From the NCBI GenBank assembly GCA_037975125.1, contig CM075857.1, forward strand, positions 22,174,822 through 22,238,821: a stretch of DNA of 64,000 bases. Direction: 5' to 3'. The position numbers and the translations under genes were made by a program. Each line of letters opens with the position of its first letter. Within the stretch, counting starts at the first letter, position 1. Below are positions 13,251 to 26,100 of the stretch, one piece after another. The notes under the pieces are model-generated. The model made no database searches and was not told the DNA's origin. It worked only from the letters and a program-made list of their open reading frames with translations. The DNA is from Latrodectus hesperus. Taxonomy: Eukaryota; Arthropoda; Arachnida; Araneae; Theridiidae.

Positions 13251-16020
13251 TTCTAAAAAATTAGGTCTCTCCTGATAAGAAAGCATTAGGTGATCTATTG
13301 TAGGAAATAGAATGGCTGAACAAAATGAGAACAATATATTTTCCTCCTTGAAAATCACATGAGAGGAAATGCATACTGAGCGTAAAGCATTAATAAATAG
13401 CACTGAAAACTTTAAAACTATAGCTATAAATAAGGTATTTTGCTCAACACGTGTATATATATAAGCACCATTTAACAACACACTTATAAACATTATTGCG
13501 GAGAGTTGCAGAACTGCTATTTGGATAATGAGTTAAATCTTTCAAATTTGAAATGCTCCGTAATTTTAACTATGATACAGATCTTATTTAACATACTGCA
13601 AATACTACACATGGATTGATTTAATTAGGCGTTCAGAGTCCCTCTTAACATAGAAGTCACTGATTGTATCAAGAAAGAAGGTGAAATTCAGTCTGTCTAG
13701 GTCAGTCTAATTTTGTAATCCCAAGCTAAGTACACAGCACTATACTGAAAAAGCTAATTACAATTCCAAAAATAAGGATCATAGGCAAAGATGCTTGACT
13801 TAAGAACTCAAATGAAGACCGTCTTGAAGCTACTGTTATATGTAACATAGGTTATGTTTTTGAGAGATTACGTCCAGCAGACTTCAAAGACAAACATAGA
13901 TGAAAGTTAAAACTTCAGAAATATAAACTATGGTTTCCCACTTTATCTGATATTTATTTCTGAATTAGGATGATCTTATGTCTTTTTTGATGCCGTTTCT
14001 TAAGACGGTGATAAAAACAAGTTTACAACGCTCATTTTTCTTAATACCTTTCTCCGAATATACGTATAATAATATTGTACTTAAAAGCATGATCCAACTG
14101 AGAAAAAAATACTATAGTGTCACCTATGTAAAAATACTGTCCTGTGCCATACCATTGTGTTAGTCTCTTTTGCAACATTATGGTAAAATGCAACAATGAT
14201 CACTGAACTAACAGATTGATTTTGCAGAAACCGAACTAACAGAATAATTTGAACTAATGATTTTGCAGAAGCCTATTATTTTAAAAATGGATGTTTTCGA
14301 ACCAACTCTCGAATAAAATTCCTAACTCCAGGTATGTGGAACGCTTAATCAAGTATACAGATTTGAAAGCACAACATTCAATATAATTGAGAAGGTGATA
14401 AAATTATTCTTTGATAGTTAGCAATGTGTGAAAGCACTTAAAATCTACATGGTGTTCAGAATAACTTTCTTAGACTCAGCGCTTTCACATTTGTTTTATA
14501 GTCAGAGAATTTTGTGGAACAATAACGCAAAGCATTGAGTCCTAGAACTGATACGAAGTGATACATAATCAAATTTTTATAAGTGTTGTTGGCGTACTTT
14601 TCATTTATACTCAAGTTTTCAATAAAAAAATAAGGTTCAAGTCCAATTTCCTAATGACAAATTTGCAGAACAATCTTCATTGCATAATTTTAAACATACC
14701 ATTTCCAAAGCAAAAAGCAGAACTTCTAACCACTTTTATATCCCAAAGGTTTTCTAATTATTAATAATCTATATTTAATTTAAGTATCAAATTAGCACAT
14801 AAATTTTAAAATTTAAATTGTATATTTGTGTTTGTGTGTGCATTTTTGATTAGACATAATCAGCTAGAGAGATAGAGTTATTTATACAATATTTATTTTC
14901 AAATAACATTTTACGTACGTTTTATTACGGAAGCATTCATTTTCTATAGCTGATAATATATCTTTTCTATAGCTGAGATGGCATGGTTTTCTATAGCAAT
15001 GATTGGTCTATGCCTGTAATTGATCGTATATGTAAGTTACATTTATGGTGATACTTTTTTGGTTTCCTTTGAATAAATTATTCTATCGTTCTTGGTTTGA
15101 TTTTCTTATCTATCTCACTAAGAATATAATGTTATCTAAGATAATTTCCGAATACAAAATCTTGTCCTAAGCTATTAGGCCTTTATAAATACAAGTCTTC
15201 ATGCAAATACTGAAAATGTTATTTATTTCTTGAAAAAAAATTGCATCTAAAAAGTTAACAATAATCTGTGATAAAATGTATACAATAGCTGCTGAAAGTG
15301 TGCTAAATATACAGAAATTTTCCAGCACTAATTAAAATGTGCTGGAAAATTTTTAGTTTTGTTTGAATGCTATTAGTCTTAAAACCTTTTAATATTTCCC
15401 TTCAAATTTTATTAAAACATATTTTTCAAAGAAAAATTATGTAACCACACAGGTTCAATAAATTTAACTATTTAAATTAGCTAATTAACTAAAAGATTTA
15501 GGAAAGGCGCATTCGTGAAACATTTACGTAATTAGTTCCAATGTAACAAATTTGGTACCTCAGAATCTCACAATTCTATGATAAACGTATTTAAGAAATG
15601 TACAAAGAGAATTTAATTTAAGCATTAAAATGAACACCACAATATTATTTCATATTTCTAGCAAATTAATTTTTATTACAAAGAATATTTCCATAAGGAA
15701 AAAAGCAAAATTACTCCATTTAAAAATTATTTGCTAACACATTTTAAAACAGAAACTTCATGCACATTTCGTTTTGATTCCTAGGTTTTAATGCAGTTAG
15801 AATATGTTCTGTAAGAAAATAAAGGAAATTTCTTTTCTTGTTCTATTTGTGCTGTTGTGAGGATTACTTGTTCAACAAATCTGCTAATTATGTAAACAAT
15901 AAATTCTATAAGCAGTTAGGAATAGTACTATGTGAGTGTGAAAGATATAAAAGCAGAAAAATTAAGAACGAATAAACCTTTTCCTATATAATATACCAAT
16001 GAAAATATGCTTGATGAGAT
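13251..16020. other. AT-rich DNA, one hairpin (15315-15352)
   Basis: The only clear structure is a perfect 14-bp stem, AAATTTTCCAGCAC with GTGCTGGAAAATTT, around a 10-nt loop. Short open frames at 13.25-13.49, 13.98-14.16 and 14.56-14.76 kb have no domain features. Confidence 0.45.
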
Positions 16021-16027
16021 TTAGTTC

Positions 16028-16290
16028 TGAGGCCACGGTGGCCTAATTGGTTAAGGCATTCGTTCGGAAGGTAGTGGCTTCAAGTACTGACCCAAACGAA
16101 GATCCGTCATGTTCACTAATAGCTGCTGGGTCACTTTAAATATGTTGTAATCGCAATGTCCTCCATGTGAAATGATACCTCTGGGTGTCCAGTCATGTCT
16201 GAGGTCTTCTAATCGGTCTCTGTATTTTAATTGCAAAGACACACTCACTACCAGGGTCATGGTGATACCGTGGTTGTAACATTGTATAAG
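16028..16290 (+). mobile_element. tRNA-derived SINE, family F2, ending in a TA microsatellite
   Basis: CACGGTGGCCTAATTGGTTA (A-box region), a worn B-box, then CGCAATGTCCTCCATGTGAA and TCATGTCTGAGGTC as in the other F2 copies. Its 3' end runs straight into the (TA)n tract, which suggests that the tract grew from the SINE tail. Confidence 0.85.
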
Positions 16291-16292
16291 AT

Positions 16293-17395
<1,103 letters not shown>

Positions 17396-17396
17396 A

Positions 17397-17399
<3 letters not shown>

Positions 17400-17478
<79 letters not shown>
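17400..17478. repeat. (TA)n microsatellite, right part
   Basis: Continuation of 16295-16509 on the far side of the mariner. Confidence 0.97.
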
Positions 17479-17481
<3 letters not shown>

Positions 17482-19178
17482 GACAGTTTCGCCCTTACTT
17501 TATTATTGGTAAAACTATTCTTGCAACAAGTGGTTTAATTTAACGCTATATCAGCAGCAAAAAAAGTAAAAAAAAATAATAATAAAAGCCCATTATACTT
17601 TCAGCATGAAACATGCATAAGTATCAATTATATTACGTTCAGAAATGTGAGCATCCGATTTATTCAGCTAACAAAGTTCTCATTCAATTCATTACTGATT
17701 GGTTTATTTATGAAAAAAAAATCAAAGCATCATTCCAAATATCTATCGTTGTTCCTCAACATGAATCACTTTACACACGATAATATATTCCACTTTCTTC
17801 CCAAATAGAATAATTGCTTTGAGACTAAATCATAGATCAATATGAGGAATGGCTGATTAGTGGACGTGTGCGTGAATATTGTTGCGAAAAATGTAAATAT
17901 GACAAACATCATTGTGAATGTTTCTTACTACTGTTTAATTACTAGTTTTAGAGTGTTGTTATTATTATATTCTATTTGTGAAATCACTGTCTATACAACG
18001 TTGATACTGTGAAAATAGCGTCTTTTAGGGAGGGCTGAAAAATAAGTCTGTAAAATCTAAGACAGTATGGTGATAATAATTTTTTTTTAAACTTTGCGAT
18101 ATTTGGCGACATTATTGGTGCTAAAAATAAAGATCAACATTTTTGAAGTTTTGAGTCGATGGAATCATAGAAGAGAAATCCAGAGAGAGGAATACTCTAA
18201 AAACCTCTAAGGAAATCTCATTTTCTGCCTTTTATTCAACCAATAAATCTCATTTTGCTACTTTAATCATACTTCCGATATTTCATCAGCCTTCCATAGT
18301 TATCATTTGTGTAAGAAATACAGTAAATTTAATGTTATGAATTATTTATCTCAAATTTCTTACCCCAGAAATTTAGTAAATTTTAAAACATCGATTGAAA
18401 TATATAATTTGAATTCTCTTCAGATTGCGTATTCTAAATATATCACAATTAGTTTACTCCTATTTTAAAGATTTATTCAGCTAACAAAGTTCTCATTCAA
18501 TTCATTACTGATTGTTTTATTTATGAAAAAAATTTTCTTTTGTAAACTGTTTAATTTGTATCATGGTAAATTAATATCATATATCATTTTTTCGTTAAGT
18601 TTTGAAACCATTTACACACACATGTATTTTAATTGCATTTATCTTTAATTTTAAAACATTGTCTTCTTATATTCTTATCTTTTTCATTCATTCTAGCTAA
18701 AAGTTCTTTACTTTATTGGCACCTCTTCTTCCTAATATGATTCAAAAGATAATTTTCCTTTATAATTATGATGAAAATAAAAGATATTCAACATCTGCCG
18801 AAGTACAAAAAATCGAAGATTTCGAGATTAATTGAATCAGGATTTGAAGAAAAAATATTTTTACTTTCACTTTTGATTTTTTTTTCTTTTTAAAACTATT
18901 AAAGTCATTGAAACTTGAAGGACGATGTTTAACCTCCAAATTTATCTTTATACTTGATTATAAAAATGATTTATATAGCCAATGAAAAAACTTAAAGCTT
19001 CTTAAGAATTATCACCTCAATTAATACTCCAAATAAACCAAGCTGCAATAACTTTAAACAAATTAAACATAATGTAAAAATAAGCTGAAAATACGAAATA
19101 TGGTTACAGAAAATTTTATTATTTCCCTTTTGTTTTGAACTGCATTGGTTTATGCACTAAAACTAAAGACCTGCAACT
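17479..19178. repeat. AT-rich DNA with a 62-bp direct repeat (17657 and 18470)
   Basis: 17657-17719 and 18470-18531 both read GATTTATTCAGCTAACAAAG onward for about 62 bp with one visible substitution, about 813 bp apart. The DNA between and around them shows no frames or element ends. Confidence 0.8.
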
Positions 19179-19191
19179 ATGTACAAACATA

Positions 19192-19956
19192 CCTGGAACC
19201 AGGGGGTACGTGTACCTTCCTGGGGCTTGAGCACAGCCACCAGGCGCGTCGGCAAGTGGTTGATAGCCGAATGTCCTGTAGGAATGACAGGATAGCCTTG
19301 AATATAGAATCAGAGGCCGCGAACCAGCTCCCGTAAACCCTGGTGTTATGCGATCCGTACCTAGGGCTAATTGGCACCGCGGTATTGGTGTCTTAACGGA
19401 GCCTCTAGTTGCCTGGCGAACTTCTAGAGTAAATTGCCTTGCCCAGTAACTCAGGCAATTCTGGGTGGACTTATATTACCTAAGCTTTTTAATTGTTATC
19501 TTGTGGCTGAAAAGACACAAGAAGTAACAACCCTTTCTGCATTTGCAGGTGAAGCCTCTAAAGTAGACCTTGCTGAAAAAGACAAGGGAACTCAGAGGCA
19601 ATCTTGTAAAGGGGCAGAGAACGTTATTCCTAGCATGACTGACTTTCTGACCAGATGGGACTATTTCAGCAAGACCTTATCTGCTGGAAATGTCATATGC
19701 AAGAGGAAACGGCAGAGCATGTCATTTACGAATGTGAGGCTCTTGCCCTCCCTAAATTAACTTCTTTAGGCTTCATCCATACTAGAGAGTTACACCTAGA
19801 TTCCATTAAAGGGTTATCGGACTTTATTAGTAAAGTGGGTGACCCGAGCAACTGGAACTAGGAAACATTGGGTTTGGAGTTAATGGTACAAAATGCTGAT
19901 AAAAGCAGAGGTGCCCAATGACATACAAACTCAATTTTAAGAAGAAGAAGAAGAAG
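19192..19956 (+). mobile_element. Short LINE derivative (0.8-kb family), copy A
   Basis: Flanked by the 13-bp duplication ATGTACAAACATA (19179-19191 and 19957-19969). It starts CCTGGAACCAGGGGGTACG, has a GC-rich leader of about 240 bp, and ends with a (GAA)n tail. It joins the 5' end of a LINE to the last part of its ORF2, with most of the element missing. Compared with copies B and C it also lacks about 70 bp (the MNPSLEVEM segment). The matching start in A and B suggests that this is the true 5' end. Confidence 0.92.
19655..19861 (+). pseudogene. LINE ORF2 C-terminal Cys/His tail (copy A)
   Basis: A 68-residue frame with CWKCHMQEETAEHVIYEC (C-x2-C-x8-H-x4-C), then LTSLGF and DFISKVGDPSNWN before the stop. 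This is the usual end of ORF2 in jockey/R1/I-type LINEs. No reverse transcriptase remains. An overlapping frame that carries TDFLTRWDYFSKTL belongs to the leader side of the deletion junction, so the two halves are out of frame. Confidence 0.8.
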
Positions 19957-20191
19957 ATGTACAAACATATGATTACATATGTTTAAATACATATATTATG
20001 TATTTTAAATTACAAAAATTTAGCCATTTTACAACATACCGCATATATTTTCGCATGCAATCAATGAAACGGATACAATGAATGAGGCTTTATATTTTTC
20101 TCACTCAGTGGATCCTTTTCTGAACGTGAGGGCTAACTAAACTGAGGTATACGGTTCAAAGTAGATTGCGAACCATTAAAACTAAATTCTG

Positions 20192-20455
20192 AAGCACGAC
20201 AGCCCATGTGGGTCAAAGCTTACTGTACCCATCTCTGTTTTCTTGATCGAGAGGCCCTGGGGTGCAAACCGACTTGATGGTCAGCTTAACGCAAAAAACA
20301 TCAGTGTTTATTTCTCAAGCATGCTTGATACTCAGTTTATCGCCCCACTGAAAGTATGAAAGGCTGAGTCAACCTTGCCACTCTCGAGGATCGAACCGTG
20401 GACCTGTGCCTTGGCAGCGTGAAGTGTTACCACTAAACCACTGGACTTCTGTGAA
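20192..20455 (-). mobile_element. tRNA-derived SINE, family F4
   Basis: Minus-strand head CAGTGGTTTAGTGGTAACAC and B-box CACGGTTCGATCCTCGAG, then GGCAAGGTTGACTCAGCC, AAGCATGCTT and GACAGCCCATGTGGG on the plus strand. Near full length for F4. Confidence 0.88.
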
Positions 20456-20469
20456 TTTTTGAGGTTTTC

Positions 20470-20600
20470 CATTTTTGGAAAGTTACTCTGACGTGTAACA
20501 TAATGCTCCGAACCAATATCCAAGGCAGGAATTCGAAACCACTAACTGTTAACCGTAGATGGTCAGAGAGCTAACCATTCGTCTGACCTTCAATGGTAAT
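20470..20600 (-). mobile_element. Probable tRNA-derived SINE head, family F8
   Basis: On the minus strand, GAATGGTTAGCTCTCTGACC resembles an A-box region and GTGGTTTCGAATTCC a B-box, followed by CTTGGATATTGGTTCGGAGC. Only one copy is present, so its boundaries and family status are uncertain. Confidence 0.5.
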
Positions 20601-21883
20601 CTAGTCCAAAATCAACTTTAGATTCATTTAAACACACTTAATTTTTAATTTTGGATACTTCTGTAGTAATTATTTTTTTTTTCCATTTTCATTGATATTT
20701 CAAAACAATTCGGAATGATACAAGTATTATAACACACTACATTATCGCTATCATACACGTCACTTTAATAATTTATTATTCTGTGTCATTATGATAATTT
20801 ATTCATTATCATTGAGATAATTTATTCTGTGTCAAATATGCATTTTCATGAGAAATTTCATAAAGTTTAAGTAAAAAATTTATTTTTTACATCCTTTTAA
20901 TTTTATACTGCGTGTAAAAAAATAAATTTTCAAATAATTATTTCAAAATTTTCATTTGCCTATTAAAATGTGATATTTGTGTCAGCAAACATCTGATGAT
21001 CAAAATAACAAAGCTTATATCTGAAGGGAAAAAACTTTGAAATTTTTTTATTCAAACACAATATTACGCGAAATAACTAATTACTAATCTTAATTTTAAT
21101 TACTTATTACGCTCATACTTCGCAATTAATTTATCATTAAGAATAAAAACTTTACTTAACAAAATTTTTGAGCATAGATAATCTTCTTGCGCATGATGTT
21201 TATCTTAGGCTAAGGTTCCTGCTCTACTCCTAAGCTTAGATGCTGCAATTAATCATGGCTCTATCAGAGGGTGAGATTCTGACAGTTTCTAAGCGATTCA
21301 ATTTTCCTCCCTGAGGGAAAAAATGCCCTCAAATGAGGGATTTTCTCAAAAGTTGTTTCTGAAGTTCCTCTGAATAAGTGAATAAAATATTTACAGCAAA
21401 AAGCTCATATTTTGAATGCAAATATGAGAATTTTATGTAAAATAACAAAGCTTTACGTAATGGGTCATTAAGGAAAAGATTTTGAATTAATAATTGAAGT
21501 TGCTTTTCCTTCATGGGTATTTATGTAAAAATTTCCATTTTTGATCATCTAAAGATTATTAAACACAATATATTATACTGTCTGCAATCATTATTATTTC
21601 AATCCATTACAAAAGTTTGGGGAATTTAATTAAAAGAGATAATTGTGATCGATAAAACTGATTCTCCTACTTTTTAAAAGTTTTGTGTATATTTGCCTGA
21701 ACGCTTAATTCTTATATTTTGTTGAATGCAATATTAAAAAATGTTTGATGAACAGTAAATGAATACAATATCATTATTAGGAATAAAATTTCAAATCTAA
21801 TATTTATTTTAATTTTCAAAGCAATTTAAATCTAAGATTTTGTTTTCTCAATAGAGATTAAAATGTTATTTATCCTTGAGAAG
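20601..21883. other. AT-rich DNA with a short block shared with 49.3 kb
   Basis: 21265-21330 (GGTGAGATTCTGACAG, then GCGATTCAATTTTCCT) is repeated with changes at about 49290-49350. The rest shows nothing recognisable. Confidence 0.5.
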
Positions 21884-22164
21884 CCCGTTGGTGTAGTGGT
21901 GTCTTTTCGCGCTTATAAACCACTGGTCCGAGGTTCAGTCCTCGGGCTAGGCAAGGTCGACTCACCCTTCCATCCCTTCAGTAAGTCAATAAAAAACATC
22001 AAGCATGCTTAGGAATTAAACACTGGTGGTTTCGCTTGTGGCTGACCACCTAACCGTGATATATGCTTCGTACCCCAGGGCCCTCAGTCATGAAAACACA
22101 TATGGGTGCATTAGACTTGGACCCCCATATGGACTGTCATGCCTATGAGAGAGGGGAGAGGATT
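21884..22164 (+). mobile_element. tRNA-derived SINE, family F4, full length
   Basis: Head GAAGCCCGTTGGTGTAGTGG, B-box CGAGGTTCAGTCCTCGGG, GGCAAGGTCGACTCACCC, AAGCATGCTT, GGCTGACCACCTAACCG, CCAGGGCCCTCAGTCATGAA and GGACTGTCATGCC. It gives the reference order for the family. The 3' end leads into a CATA/TA microsatellite. Confidence 0.92.
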
Positions 22165-22167
22165 TAT

Positions 22168-22253
<86 letters not shown>
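22165..22253. repeat. (CATA)n/(TA)n microsatellite
   Basis: Directly follows the F4 SINE 3' end and begins with a few CATA units before pure TA. Confidence 0.97.
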
Positions 22254-22255
<2 letters not shown>

Positions 22256-22361
22256 CTTCAATAGTTTCCTATATTCCCATAATAATTTTATCTATAAAAT
22301 ATTATCATGAAGAATATAAGATTTTGCATATCTTCTTCACTTGTGCTGAATAAATATTAGA

Positions 22362-22595
22362 TTAATATGGGTGTAATAGTCTGGAGAAAATTTCCTCCCC
22401 ATTAAGACCAAAGTCAAAGTTGAGGGAGTGGATAATCTGGTGGTGCCATCTATCGGAGTAATCTAAGAGCAAAGTCATACTTTCATTTTCGTGGTGCTCT
22501 GGTTAAACGAAATACTCACCCTACTGACTTAAATTCGCATAGCCAAAGTTATAGCGATCGTGGCTTGTCCAAACATTATAAGTAACAGCAACAAC
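22362..22595 (+). mobile_element. SINE family F5, 5'-truncated
   Basis: Begins ATGGGTGTAATAGTCTGGAG and carries GGTGCCATCTATCGGAG, TGGTGCTCTGGTTAAACGAA and GGCTTGTCCAAACATTATAA, as in the fuller F5 copies at 25.5 kb (plus) and 49.8-50.2 kb (minus). The tRNA-like head is absent. The ACAGCAACAACA end resembles a simple-repeat tail. Confidence 0.85.
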
Positions 22596-24237
22596 ATATT
22601 AACCACAATAATATATATTTTAAGTAATAAAAAATGTCCTTTTAAGTTTATCAAAATATACCGACTAAGATTTTTTTCAAGTATCCATAAAATCGTTTTA
22701 CAATAAAGCTTAAATTTTTAAACATTTTAAATTTCATTTTAGTCTTTTATTCACTTTATCTAAAATGTGAACTGTTATTTTGAGTAATTACATCGCAATA
22801 TAGGTAGACAATGGCCTATTGTCAATGATTTTGGTATGAAGATAGGAATATAAGGATAAATATACCTACAAAAATTGCAACAATCTGAGAAATTTGAAAT
22901 AATAGGCGCCTTTTTTTAACTTTATTTCGTTATTCTTTATAAAAACCTAGTAATTTTCATACGCATGACTAATAAGTAATGAAATGAGAGAGTATTTAAA
23001 ATACGTATTCCTTTGAAACTTTCCAATGTTTCCTGGACTATAATTAACATCATGTTTTATTTTTTATTCCTACTTACACCTTTGTAATAGCAGTCAATTA
23101 TTCTATGTGTCAACAAACATGTGCTCGAAGTTCGTTATGGATTTGTCAAGGATCCTGCTTTCCTATGTAACCTTCACTTCTTAAAAAAATCGGTTTAGAA
23201 AAGACTTTTTATGTATGTAACATACATCAGAAGCTGCTCAATCTTGTAATTACGTAATAAGTTCATAGTTAGGTGAGAACAGTTAGGTGAACAAAATGAC
23301 TAGAGGTTCAGGAAGTGCTGGGTAGTGTCACGGATAATATTAATTTTATCACCTATGCGCTGAAAAAAATTATTTCTTTTTCAGCTACATATCAGAGTTT
23401 TCTTTATCAAAACGCGAAAAATAAAGAAAGAATCCAATGAATAATATTATATATTAGAAAAAGAAACTTTTCCTCAGATAATGTCATGATTACACACAGG
23501 GTTCATACTATCGCATATCATGTAAACATTATATAATGAAAAATCTCTTTTATAATAGCAGTATAAATGTAAAAATATGCAAAAACAACACATAAGATGT
23601 TGAAGATAGGATTGCAAGGATAAGTATACCTTCGAATAATATTAACAGCAGCAATTTTCAGTTGTTGAATGAGTCGTTCATGAGCGAATTCATGAGTTAT
23701 TATGAAGTCAGATGTATTTAAATGGAAAAACTTCACCACAACTGAGTATTTTTTAAATTAGGTTCATTAGGTGTAATTTGACTTGTACTCTTTCTCTTTG
23801 CTATAATATAATTTATGTATTTCAGATAAATATTATAACTTTACTGGAACAAATGTAAATTGTTTAATTTTTTATGCCAATTTTATAACTAACATTAGAA
23901 TATTTTTCGATTAGCTTGTATGGACCTGAAAACATAGGATTCAAAATCGAAGTCATAGGTTCTAAATTAACAAGGTTCATTTTTAAAATAAAATAAATTT
24001 TCTTAGCATATATGTATTTATTTCTTAAAGAAATAGGCTTCTGTTTTTATCAGTTGTTATTCTTCATGTTTCAACATAAAGTCACTTATTTTTAAAAAAA
24101 ATACTAATATTGGGTGCTTTTAAGAATAGCAATTTTAATAAAGAATTTTCTAACAATTTTGACTAGTTAAATTTGAATTAATTATATATCTCGTAACTAA
24201 AGACCCAAATAGCTCTCCCGATACCCCTTTTCCGCGG
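22596..24237. other. AT-rich DNA, nothing assigned
   Basis: A 73-residue minus frame at 23518-23739 has no recognisable domain. No repeat family seen. Confidence 0.4.
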
Positions 24238-24294
24238 GGGGCTGCGGTGGCCTGGTGGGCTAGGACGTCGTTTTCATTACCAGAAGATATCGAG
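24238..24294 (+). mobile_element. SINE family F2, head (split by an F3 SINE)
   Basis: GCTGCGGTGGCCTGGTGGGC and TTTTCATTACCAGAAG match the F2 head. The body resumes at 24588. Confidence 0.82.
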
Positions 24295-24581
24295 ATACCG
24301 CCCAACTTGTCTAGAAGTCAGCGTGCCTAACTGCGGATAGGGAGGTCCTGGGTTCGGATCCCGGTTCAGGCATGGATGTGCTTTCTCTCTCTCTATCTAT
24401 CAAGTCTTTGTCCTTTCCTTGTAAGAATTAGTTCTGAATGGTAGCCTACCCTATAAACAGGGTCCTATCGCATGTGTGTACTGAGGAAGTTGGACTCCAC
24501 ACCTAAATATGGTTCAGCTGGAAAAGTGGAGCAGCGCACCCCATAATGCCAGCCTAGCTGGCACACGACAACAACAACAAC
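24295..24581 (+). mobile_element. tRNA-derived SINE, family F3, nested in F2
   Basis: Head CCAACTTGTCTAGAAGTCAG, B-box TGGGTTCGGATCCCGG, then TTCAGGCATGGATGTGC, CCTACCCTATAAACAGGG, GGTTCAGCTGG, and a (CAA)n tail after GCCAGCCTAGCTGGCAC. The short duplication ATCGAG lies on both sides (24289-24294 and 24582-24587), inside the F2 B-box region. Confidence 0.88.
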
Positions 24582-24587
24582 ATCGAG

Positions 24588-24815
24588 TTTGAATCTGGGC
24601 TTAACCGAAAATACATCATGTTTGTTAAAGGAGGCTGAAGCATGTTAAATACGTAGTGGTCGCAATATCATCCAAGTGAAATGATATCTCTGTGCATGGC
24701 AGGCCAAGTATTGGGGGTCTACCTCTTAGTCCCTGCTGCAAAATCACTGATTCCACCCGGCTACTCTTTTCTAATTCGTAGAGCCCAACTTAGGGCAAAG
24801 TACTTTTCCAACAAC
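24588..24815 (+). mobile_element. SINE family F2, body (continues 24238-24294)
   Basis: Resumes at TTTGAATCTGGGC (B-box remainder), then CGCAATATCATCCAAGTGAA and GGCCAAGTATTGGGGG, the F2 body. Confidence 0.82.
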
Positions 24816-25490
24816 ACCTTTTCCGATATATTAAGATTAATTTATAGTAGTTAAACAATGCATATAGCTATTTCAGAAATTTGTTTAAATGTGATGTGGC
24901 AAAAACTGCGTATCTCTGCCACTACGTAATTTTTGAACGGCTCTTGAAAGTTTGACCTATTCCTCATGTGGCGAACATAGGTTTCTCTTACATTTTCATA
25001 AAAGAAATTCACATACACTGCCCCACATCATAATTGGTATGGTGGTAGACAACCTAGAGGTTCCATCGCTTTTAAGCATAGTCATGTGAAGCAGATTGCA
25101 TTTTCAAGAATGATAAGTAGACACTTTAAATGTATTAACATTGACCATGCAAAGATGTTCTTCCCCGTATACAGGAAATGCAATATCACGCATTTTACCC
25201 CTGGTCATCTACTTTCCTGTTTATGACTCAAAAATGAATGCTTGTTTCAAAGTTCTCTTCCTGTCTTGGACTTTTTGTTTGTTCACGGACACATCGATCT
25301 GGTTTATCCTCTTGGCTAACCAAATAGGATAAGCAACAACGAAAAAATATTTTACAGTTAAAATAATTTAATCTTGCAACGGTATGAGTACAAGCATTTA
25401 ATGTCAAATATGGTATAACTTACATCAAATCAAATCACTGAACTCATTGTTTTTTATTCATTTAATTTAAGTAGCAATGTTTCATAAAAT
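24816..25490. other. Unassigned DNA
   Basis: No repeat match found. A 63-residue plus frame at 25141 is hydrophobic near its end, but has no homology I can name. Confidence 0.4.
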
Positions 25491-25495
25491 GAAAA

Positions 25496-25850
25496 GGATC
25501 GTGGTAGCTTAGGCCATCGGCCTTCTGTCCGGAAGGGCTGGGTTTCATTTCCCATGCCGCCGAAGACCCACCGAGTACAATTGATATACGTGCTCATTAA
25601 ACCTGTGGACTCGAAAGTCCTGTGATCGGTCGTTGAGCAGTTACCATGGGTGTAATGGTCTGGAGAAAATTTCCTTTCCCTCCAGATCAAATTCAAAATT
25701 GGGAGAGAGGTGCCATCTATCGGAGAAGTACTTTTACCTTCTTGGTGCTCTAGTTAAACGAAAGACTCACCCTTCTGACTTAATTTTGCATGTCCATCGG
25801 CTAGCTAGTTTAGCTTGTCCAAGTGTCATAAGTAACAGAAATAACAATAA
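25496..25850 (+). mobile_element. tRNA-derived SINE, family F5, near full length
   Basis: Head ATCGTGGTAGCTTAGGCCAT, worn B-box GGGTTTCATTTCCCATGCC, then CATGGGTGTAATGGTCTGG, GGTGCCATCTATCGGAG, TGGTGCTCTAGTTAAACGAA and CTTGTCCAAGTGTCATAAG, with an A-rich end. Confidence 0.88.
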
Positions 25851-26100
25851 AAAATAATATTTTATATTATATTAGTACAATAATTAATCCCAGTTAGGAA
25901 AATGTCTTTTTTCTTTACGACATGAAAATTGTCCATAAACATTTATTAATAATTAATTTCTTTCTCAAAGGGACAGAAAGGATTATTTTGCTAAGTTTTT
26001 TCTTTAAAAAAATAATAATTATTAAATTTCGTTTGATATTCTTTATTTAGATATGTTATACAGGGTGATTTATTTAAAAGAAAACCGGTTAATTTTTTTA

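Noticed and set aside
17657..18531. LTR retrotransposon bounded by the 62-bp direct repeats
   Set aside because: No TG...CA ends, primer site, polypurine tract or gag/pol traces between them.
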